From the NCBI GenBank assembly GCA_965649825.1, contig OZ287700.1:1302001-1366000 (forward strand): DNA of 64,000 bases, read 5' to 3'. This document shows positions 56,602-64,000 of this stretch, one piece after another. Within the stretch, counting starts at the first letter, position 1. Every line of letters begins with the position of its first letter. Position numbers and translations under genes: made by a program. Under the pieces are notes generated by a model that was not told where the DNA came from, did no database searches, and was given only the letters and a program-made list of their open reading frames with translations. This DNA is from Penicillus capitatus (Eukaryota; Chlorophyta).

Positions 56602-57554
56602 TCACCGCTGTCCGTGCTCCTGCCAGTACTCGTCCTGCTCTGGCCACACCACACAGCGTCGCGCGGCGCGGGGCGACGGAGGGGAACTCACGGTACTGGT
56701 CGATCGCCCTCAGCGGATCCCAGTCGGCGACGGCCAGGTAGGCTTCGGCCACGAGCGCCTGGATCTTGAACCTGCGCGTCAGCATCAGAACCAGCTGCCG
56801 GCGGACGCGTTCTGCCTTCGGACTGGTGCTGCCGCCGAGCCACGACCGCGAGGCCGACGCGGCGTCGGCGGAGGCGTCTTCGTCCTCGAAGACGTGATCG
56901 GGAGGGTACAGCAGCATGTACTCGCGCTTGGCCTCGGCGGAGTAGTAGATCCGGCCGACCTGGCCTCCGATCTCCTCCCTAGAGTTGACTGCAGACGGCG
57001 ATCTGGAACGTGGGGGCGGGACTGCGGGACGCGACCTCGAACGAGCAGCTCCTTCCGGGACATGATGGCGTGCTCTGTCAGGATGTTGTTCGTGACCTTG
57101 AGATCCAGGACCGAGCAGCTGTACTTCACAGCCAGCTTAGCCAGCGAATCTCCCTTCTGCAGGACGTGTCGGCGGACGAAGTCGTTCAGACTGGCGGTCT
57201 GCACACAGGAGCGAGCTCGTATCGAGTGCGAGGAAGGGGACCGTCGCACTTCGAGGAAGGTGGGTCCTCTCGGGGTGCCGTTCACGCGAATCAGTCCCCA
57301 CTGCCTCATGAAACGCTCCTTGCGGACCTGGGGAGGAGCGCAGACGCGCGGGCTCGAGAGAGGAAGGAAGGGCCGCTCACCTCTAGCGCACGCGACACGC
57401 GCGACCACTGCCGGTTGACGGACTGTCCACGACGAGAGCCGCGTTCGAATCAGCGCCGGCCGAGGAGAGTGCTTACCTTCGCGAGCGCGTAGCTCTGCCC
57501 GTCGAGGCGTGTCAGAATCAGACAGAGTTCGTTGTCAGAGAGGTACTCCATCAT
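56602..57554 (-). CDS. F-box/LysM-domain protein (right-arm copy)
   Basis: Mirror of the left gene with the same five or six exons. The F-box and LysM blocks are unchanged in the predicted protein; the differences I see fall in introns (for example Met to Ile in the probable 51-nt intron, and two changes in the last intron). The stop is 54 bp from the MORG1-like stop. The selective sparing of coding sequence suggests that both copies are still used. Confidence 0.85.
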
Positions 57555-59052
57555 GAGTCATGCACCACGAAAGAATGGACGACTGAGTCCGAGCACGACC
57601 GCCGGGTATAATCGTCGAGTGCGCGCGGAATCTGCAGCGTCGACGCCGGAAGGCGCACAACTGTCGACGCCATCCGTCTCCGAGCTCTTCCGTGTCTGCA
57701 GAGATCTGCTTGCGGACGTCGGACAGACTGCTCGTCGATGTGGAGGCTGCGAGGTGCGTGGCGTCGTTGCGACTCTGGTCGACTGCGACTCGGCGTCGCA
57801 CCGCCGCGAGAATACAGAACATCGATCACCGGCCGAATGGACCGTTGAAGTCGACCGATCGAGCCGGTCCTTGCGCCCTCCGACGACACGCGAGGATGCA
57901 ACAGAACCATAAACGTCTCTTGCATAGAATTTAACAGAGAGCTCGAACCATTGGGGTCGAGGTGTCGACGCCTGCTCCGACCGCATCGAGCGAGGCCTCG
58001 GAACGAGGGGAGTCCGACCTTTCTGCCGGCTGCTTCGAGGAGGCCTCGTAGGTGCTTGAATCCCTGTCTGTATCGCGGAACTCGATTACCGACCAGTCGA
58101 ACCGCTGATCGGCCTTCTCTCGTGAGTGTCCGCATCACAGCGACGGTCTGATGACCGAGTCGACGCTCGCGGGTCATCCTGCGCAGAGGTTGAGCAAACG
58201 TTCTCACCTCGAACCAATCCTTCATCCCGGACAGTGCATGCAGTTAATTGGGCATTCAGGGTTTCGAGAGAATCGCTGTGGCACACTTCAAGAAGGGCGA
58301 GTAGTTTGGTTGATCGATGCATGCATCCATTTCCGCGACGACGATAAGGCAAGCAAGTGCTCGAACAGAGACCCCGAGAATAAGTGACCGACATCACATC
58401 GTGGACTGCGCCTTCGTTGGATACAGAGAGGCTCGCTATCACCCAGACTCGATTCGATTTGGCTCCACTAGCACCCATCGTGCTCGCAACTTTGCTCTCA
58501 TCGAGAACACAAAGGCATGATCGTTCTGCTGCGATGGTCTAAGAACCCAAGATCTCAGAATCCGCGGCGATGGATTGCAACAGGCCTCCGAGTTCTGCCC
58601 CTTTCGTTCGCGCTCACCGGATTTCGTCGTTCAAAAACCGCATCAGCACGGTCTGCTGCTAAAGGCAGGCGTACATTTGTTCTAAGTGTGAATTACAAGA
58701 GAAAGGCGCTTGCGGACACAGTGCAGAAGTGTGTGTTAAAGTTTATTGTCAGACAGAGCTTTCGCTGCGTGTTTGATAGGCGTTCTGGCGCCGTTGTTCG
58801 GTTGTTTCCCGTTCGGCGCCGAATACACGGGTCATTTCGGGCGGGTTTTGATCGACGGCCAGAGACACTGGCCGTTTAACTGAACTCTGCGCGCTCACTG
58901 CAGAGTGGCGCGCGAGTTGCGATGCACCGCGATGGGTTTGTCGACCCATCTGCCGCCAGTCGCTCATTATCTTGCGTCGAATGACGCGACAATTCGTTTT
59001 GCAGAAATGAGCGCTCATCGATGTTCTGACCGTTTTAATTACCGAGGTTGGA
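57555..59052. other. Intergenic region between divergent F-box/LysM and DNMT genes (right arm)
   Basis: Counterpart of 577-2073. Its outer part (about 58080-59052) appears identical to the left arm, while 57560-57950 carries substitutions and a 1-nt indel. It is probably promoter and 5' UTR. Confidence 0.6.
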
Positions 59053-62000
59053 ATGCAACGCGTGTTTTTGGTCGACTTCGACGATCCTTCATTGGCATTC
59101 GAGGTAAGGGACTCGGAACTCGAGGCAGTCGAACGTACTGTGGTCCAGGTTGAAGTCGGAGAGTGCGTCGAGGTCTTCGCGGAGTACGGCGGTCTGCAGC
59201 GCAACGACAATCGCGTCTGGGTGTGCCGCGTTGTCGAGATTCGCAGCGTTCGTTTTCCCCAGAACCTACCCAACCGTATTTCCGTATGCATGTCAGAACG
59301 AGGAGTTTATCGCGCAGTGGTTCTGCGTCGCTAACGACGTTTTCGGCGGAGATCAGCTTCCGACGCTGGAAGCCATTTCGTTCGACGCACGCGAGCTTTT
59401 TCTGCAACCCAACGGAGAGAATGATGTCGTTCCGGTCGGCACGATTTACAGGTGTGAGCGTACAGCCGCCCTTCGCTGTTTGACTGTTGACTGTTTGGAC
59501 ACAGAAAGGTGAAGGTCGCCTTCTGCAACGCGGACAGCATTCCGACGGACACGGACTACTTCGTGCGCTTCACGTACGACGAACGCTTTCACAGCTTCCA
59601 GGACAGAGACCCTCGTTACTCGTCGGGGCCGAAGTCGGTGCGTTCAAGGCCTGCTCGCGCGGCCCTCGGAATGAGACCGCGCATGTGTGATGCGCAGGTC
59701 TACAATGTCTTGGAGTTGTACTGCGGATGTGGCGGATTCGGATTCATCTGCGGGGAGTCGGATGGGATCCGAATGGTCCCGACGCATGCCGTCGACTTCC
59801 ATCAGGACAGCTTGGACACGTACCAGCTGAATCACCCACAGACGAAGGTACTGCGTCCGCGAGAAAACCATGACTTATGCCGTCCCCCCAGACGCACGCC
59901 AGAAAGGTGGACGACTTCCTGGCCAACTGCAGGGGGTTTCACGGTCTGTGCGCGACGTACGGAGCCTACCTGCCGAGGGAAGAGCCCGTGGCAGAGTCGT
60001 CCGATGCGAAGATACTCGATCTCACGGGGCTGGAATCTGGGAAGCCCTTGGTCGGCCTCAGATCGCCGAATGGGCCGCCGGCGGAAGAATACGTTCCTCT
60101 CGCCGATGCACTGGAGGAGGGGCGCATCACGGTAGGAGACGTGAGGGGTTACCTCCGCAGAAAGAAGCAGGAGGGCGTCCTCCCCGTCCCGGGAGAGGTC
60201 GATGTCATCGTCGGAGGGCCCCCGTGCCAAGGGGTAAGTGTGGCCGTGGGCAGACTGGGCTGTCATGCTCAGTCGCTGTTCTGGTACCCAGCTGAGCGGA
60301 AAGAACAGGAATGTGGACACGTGGGACATCTTCTCCTGCCAGAGAAACTCCGAGATCAAGAACTTCGTCCAGGCCGTGGAGTTCTTCAAGCCCAGATTCG
60401 TCGTGCTGGAGAACGTCGCTGTGAGACCAGCCCGCAGTGCGACTCGTTGAGCCAAGCTCTCTGGTGCAGGAATCGATGGCGAGAGAAGAAGGCCTGTACA
60501 TGCGCTTCGCGGCGCTCAACCTGATCAAGCTGGGATACCAGCTGAGAATGGGCATCCTCTCTGCCGCCTGCTACGGGGCTCCGCAGGTACGGTGCGATCG
60601 TCCAGGCACACGGGTGGTCGGATCCTGCATTGGCAGATGCGGTTTCGGGCGTTCTTGATCGCGGCCCTCGGCGGCGTGGAACCACTGCCTCCCTTCCCGC
60701 ACCCGACGGTGTGTCCTCCGGAGAACGAGTTCCGGACCCGGGCGAACAACCTGTCGAAGATGGCAAAGGTGAGACCGGCGGTGTCGGCGTTGCCGGTGTG
60801 TTAGCCCTGCTGCTTGCAGCCATGTGTCGTGGATGTCGATGAAAGAAGGAAGGGATTGCTGCCTCCGGCGACCTTGCTCTGGGACGCACTGGAGGACCTG
60901 CCGGAGGTCACCAGCTTTGACCTGACCGAGTCTGTGCCGTACGGGTGAGGTGCCTTCGCCGCGGAATGGATCTGACGTCTTCCTCAGAATGCCGGCGCAG
61001 AGACCCTACCAGTGTTACCTCAGGATGAACGAGCACGACAGCGAGGGCTGGAGGGGCAAGGCGCAGCTCTTCCTGGATGTGCTTTACAGAGACGTCCTCG
61101 CCAGAATCGGCAACCTACGGGCGATATGCGATGCGCAGCACACGCCGAATGGGGCGAACGTAAGACGACGCCCCTCCGTTCTTCCCTCGTCTGATGTTTG
61201 TGGTCAGTTGGCGCTTGGAGAGTACTTCCAGCCATTCGGAGCGCTGAAACAGGAGGTCGGAACATCGTCCACGAGGACCTCCGCGTCGACGGTCTGCTCT
61301 TCAGGTCTGGAACCTCTACGTCAGAGGGAAGTCGCCCGAGGAGATGGCCGCGCTCAACAAGGTCAGAGATCAGGTCGTCCAGGGGGCAGGACAGACGGTA
61401 CTCGAACGCGCATTGCACCGAGGGCGACGGTCCTGCTGCAGATCAAGGCGCTGATGGACGCCTTCAGCACGGAGTACCAAGGCCCCTGCATCAACCACCG
61501 CTGCTCTCCCATCTCCGTCGGGGCGTGGCTGAGAATTCAGATGATTTCGAAGGACGGAGGCGATTTCACGTCCCTTCCCGGCGTCGTGAAGCACGAGGAG
61601 TGTAAGGTCCCGTTCCACCGGATTCCGTCCGGACGGAGCTCTGCCCTCAGACGTCTGCGTGGGACACACGCACGGGTTCAGAAGAAGCACGCGCAACGGA
61701 AAGGAAAGGATCTTGGCGCGGTGTGAGGGATACACCGACGGACAGAACGGGGCGATCTCGCGCCTGAGCGATCGCCGATGCGCTGCGCAGACCTTCATGC
61801 TGCCGACGAAGGAGGTCATGATCACGAGGTGATCGCCATCAGTCACGTCATCCAGTCCGACGGCGCTTCGCTGTCAGGTGGATGGTCAACCAAGTCAATC
61901 GACGGCACGCGAATCCGCGGAGGACGTTCGGCAGGTTGAAGAGAAACGACATCTTCGGCACACTGCTGACGGAAGTGTCGCCTTCATGCGGATACGCCGT

Positions 62001-62542
62001 CATCCATCCGTTCCAAGACAGATACATCTCGGTGCGAGAGGCAGCACGGATCCAGGTGTACCCGTCTCCCGATCACGTGCCCGCCCATGAGTTCGACGCG
62101 CTTGCGGTCGCAGGGGTTCCCCGATGACTACATGTTTGTGGCGCGCGAGCGGCTCTCTTCGTCGACGGACAAGACCGCCAAAAACGTGGCATCGCGATTC
62201 AAGCAGATCGGCAACTCCGTGTCGCCGCCGCTCGCTTCCATGATAGGCGAGACGCGGAGCGGCATCCTGGTTTTCTTCATTTCTGCTTCTGACAGGTCGG
62301 TGCATCAGAAGGAGCGCGCAAGAGAGGAAAGCGGGGAAGCAGCCGGCTGTGATGCACATTCCGGATCCGCGATGGACGGAGGTGCGATCCGCCCTGCTGT
62401 GTGCAGGACGAAGCGTGTTCTGCAGGCCACCAGGAAGGCAACGAAGCCCTGTTTCTTCTACGAAAGCGGAAGAGTGGAGACCGTGATCGAAGTGTCCGAT
62501 TTTTTTGACAGCGACCTCGGCGAAGATGTCGATACAGACTGA
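59053..62542 (+). CDS. DNA (cytosine-5) methyltransferase, BAH + chromomethylase-like catalytic domain, no chromodomain
   Basis: Methylates cytosine in DNA. Predicted 896 aa in about 17 exons with 43-60 nt introns: 59053-59103, 59149-59247, 59297-59451, 59505-59637, 59698-59847, 59892-60233, 60292-60420, 60470-60586, 60637-60768, 60820-60944, 60988-61159, 61208-61255, 61305-61397, 61442-61601, 61651-61828, 61878-62055 and 62114-62542. A BAH domain comes first. Catalytic motifs follow: I (VLELYCGCGGFG), IV (VDVIVGGPPCQGLSGKNR, catalytic Cys), VI (PRFVVLENVA), VIII (YQLRMGILSAACYGAPQ), IX (HPFQDRYISVREAARIQ) and X (KQIGNSVSPPLA). Motif IV/VI context resembles plant CMT. The ~110 residues between motifs I and IV show no chromodomain aromatic cage. 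The tail is acidic. Exon 13's end is the least certain. Exons 1-3 and most of exon 4 lie in the inverted repeat. Confidence 0.9.
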
Positions 62543-62559
62543 GGAGTTGTTCTGTCTGG

Positions 62560-63027
62560 ATGCTTTTGCTGGGGGCAGACTTTTTTTGTTTCGAGTACTA
62601 CTCGCTGTTCGGCTGTAGCGGATTGCACACGATGTTCAATTGCACTCCTTTTACGCATCGCAATGTCGTAGACTCCGATCGGAGCACCGCGCTTCCAAAG
62701 TTGCAGGTGGCCTGTGAGCGCGACAGAGTCGAGAGAGCGATGCGTGGCAGAATCGTCGGACCTCTGTCGCTGCAGACCGGCGATTGCGAAAAGGACGGCT
62801 CTTGGCGCAAAGCACTCGCACTGCAGTCGACAGAATACGGAAAGATGCCGAAAACCGTGTCATCGAGAAAGAGGAGTGCATTGACAGATCTCGCACTTTC
62901 CCAGGTCGGGACAGACGACCATAGCGACACGACGTTCGTTGATCGCATACTGAGTCGTTCTTCGCGGCGGACAACGCGAATGAAATCTCACACCGGGTCA
63001 TGCCCGCTGCTTCAAAAACGGACGTGA
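62560..63027 (+). CDS. Doubtful ORF
   Basis: A 155-codon frame just after the methyltransferase stop. The second half has a balanced, charged composition (GDCEKDGSWRKALALQSTEY, then RKRSALTDLALSQVGTDDHS) that could be coding; the first half does not. A start near 62740 is possible. No family recognised. Confidence 0.25.
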   Translation: MLLLGADFFCFEYYSLFGCSGLHTMFNCTPFTHRNVVDSDRSTALPKLQVACERDRVERAMRGRIVGPLSLQTGDCEKDGSWRKALALQSTEYGKMPKTVSSRKRSALTDLALSQVGTDDHSDTTFVDRILSRSSRRTTRMKSHTGSCPLLQKRT

Positions 63028-63535
63028 CCAGAAATTCTTGTCCATATCGCTCAACAGATGTCCGACTTCAAGCATCGTCTCCTCTATTCTCCTGCCTTCG
63101 AACGTAGATTTCTGAACGGGAGCAGGATTGGACTGCCACACTAACTGCGAAGGAATACCAAACGAAGGACCTGCACAAAGATCAGTCGACTGACTCATCG
63201 TCCCCGAGCGGGAGACGAAGACGAGCCTTGACGGATTGGATGAGACGTCGAAGAACCTGTTATCATCGTTTGACCCAATAGATATCGAAGCCTCGATCTT
63301 TGCGTGTTTCACTTGGTCGTTCGTTCGGTTGCCGATGTCCCTCCCGTCCGACATCCGACACGCCGGCCTCCATCTCGTCTGTTTTTTCCAAACTGACAAA
63401 CCAGCGAAAGCGTAACCCGTCAGTCGGAGGCGACACCGTTCCTTTGTCGTGTAGGAATTCATTCGAGAAGAAACGCGACGTGTGACTGAATTCTTTGAAA
63501 GCGGACTCGAGAATAGAATTTCGGTCGTGCAGCAT
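62998..63535 (-). CDS. Hypothetical gene, probably two or more exons
   Basis: Two minus-strand frames look coding: one with SILESAFKEFSHTSRFFSNE and TDGLRFRWFVSLEKTDEMEA, the other with DNRFFDVSSNPSRLVFVSRS and EETMLEVGHLLSDMDKNFWS. They must join near 63260-63290, but I could not find a normal-size intron. No family recognised. Confidence 0.35.
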
Positions 63536-63690
63536 GTCGGTGAATGGTGGGTGGTGTTACTGCGACAGGGATGACGTGACGCCACACTTGCTGTCCTACG
63601 AGAACAGGCATAATTCAATTAAAGATATCTCATTCGGTTACACACCTCTCTCTACGCACCGACTACTCGCGCTTTTCGTCTTTTGCTGTG

Positions 63691-64000
63691 ATGGGCCAGA
63701 AGTTGACAAAAGAGCCAAAAACCGATTCATGGTCTTTGCCGCCTTTGGTAGTCGATAAAGTCGTTTTCGTACTTAAGCAAACGCGAAGATGGAGACTGGA
63801 CGGTCCGTCGCTGAGATTGCTCAACAAGCAATGGTCTCGCCTCATCGACCAGCACATCTTCGAAGTCCGTCCGCACCCTGTCCGTCGTCTCGTCGTTGAA
63901 GATATCGCGTCGTTGCGAAAGTTTGCACGGCTGACGTCTCTGGATGTTGGACCTTTTATCCTTCCGGACGTCAAACCGTTGATTTCACTGGCATCTGCCG
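63691..64000 (+). CDS. F-box-like/LRR protein, 5' part (leaves the window)
   Basis: The ATG at 63691 opens MGQKLTKEPKT, again a Gly2/Thr6 myristoylation-type start. An F-box-like helix pair (LPPLVVDKVVFVLKQTR, then SLRLLNKQWSRLIDQHIF) and the beginning of leucine-rich repeats (LRKFARLTSLDVGPFILPD) follow. The frame is open to base 64000. The family resemblance is to FBXL-type proteins, and the shared N-terminal signature links it loosely to the three LRR paralogues in the core. Confidence 0.6.
   Translation, partial: MGQKLTKEPKTDSWSLPPLVVDKVVFVLKQTRRWRLDGPSLRLLNKQWSRLIDQHIFEVRPHPVRRLVVEDIASLRKFARLTSLDVGPFILPDVKPLISLASA

Larger units (their letters stand above)
53096..59628. repeat. Right arm of large inverted repeat
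   Basis: Mirror of bases 1-6530. Coordinates pair as x + y = 59628 or 59629 over most of the length, changing by one base near 1940/57690. The inner end is near 53096. The outer end is not visible because its partner base is base 1 of the window; the right-arm sequence carries on into the methyltransferase gene. Confidence 0.97.

Noticed and set aside
1-59628. Inverted repeat dismissed as a simple assembly duplication
   Set aside because: The arms carry distinct substitutions and small indels and sit next to different flanks, so an artefact is less likely, though merged haplotypes are not excluded.
59892-60233. Chromodomain expected between DNMT motifs I and IV
   Set aside because: I looked for the aromatic-cage pattern of CMT chromodomains and did not find it in this exon.

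Overview
The window is nuclear DNA from a eukaryote. Genes sit on both strands, very close together, and many are split by tiny GT-AG introns, mostly 37-62 nt. The gene set points to a plastid-bearing protist, probably an alga with plant-like enzymes. It includes a plant-type (SSIII-like) starch synthase with three starch-binding modules, a phosphoglucan water dikinase, a chromomethylase-like cytosine methyltransferase, a plant-type inositol phosphorylceramide synthase, and a SETD6/Rubisco-LSMT-like methyltransferase. I cannot name the species. I recognised no rRNA, tRNA or CRISPR.

Layout. Bases 1-6530 and 53096-59628 are two arms of a roughly 6.5 kb inverted repeat around a 46.6 kb unique core. 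Each arm carries TOP1 (topoisomerase IB), a MORG1/WDR83-like WD40 gene, an F-box/LysM gene and the 5' part of a DNA methyltransferase gene. The right methyltransferase gene continues to 62542 and is complete. The left one runs off the window start, so the outer limit of that arm is not visible. The arms look identical over the outer ~1.6 kb and differ by scattered substitutions further in.

Core, left to right: IPC synthase (-), two LRR paralogues with N-myristoylation-type starts (+), TraB-domain gene (+), DUF3754/TMEM143-like gene (-), an unknown acidic gene (-) head to head with a GST (+), a 2.5 kb block of minisatellites and tandem hairpins (21.7-24.3 kb), the starch synthase (+), a cysteine-rich unknown gene (-), a Kazal-like mini-protein (+), a TPR gene (-) with an inverted TPR fragment beside it, an XK-like membrane-LRR gene (+), a protein kinase (+), a SETD6-like gene (-), phosphoglucan water dikinase (-), a secreted patatin-like protein (+) and a third LRR paralogue (-). 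After the right arm come the rest of the methyltransferase, two doubtful ORFs and the start of an F-box-like LRR gene that leaves the window.

Most notable: the starch synthase stops abruptly near 30153, inside the glycosyltransferase domain, exactly where an opposite-strand gene also ends. This looks like a rearrangement junction. Two starch genes (synthase and dikinase) lie within 21 kb. TOP1 and MORG1 lie on the same strand only 18 bp apart in both arms, which suggests a shared transcript. Three LRR paralogues and the edge F-box/LRR gene all begin with a Gly2/Ser-or-Thr6 myristoylation signature. Three tandem 55-61 bp imperfect palindromes at 24.06-24.27 kb include a copy with paired changes in both stem arms.

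Splice sites were called by eye, from GT-AG (rarely GC-AG) borders, reading phase and fit to known families. No transcript data were available.
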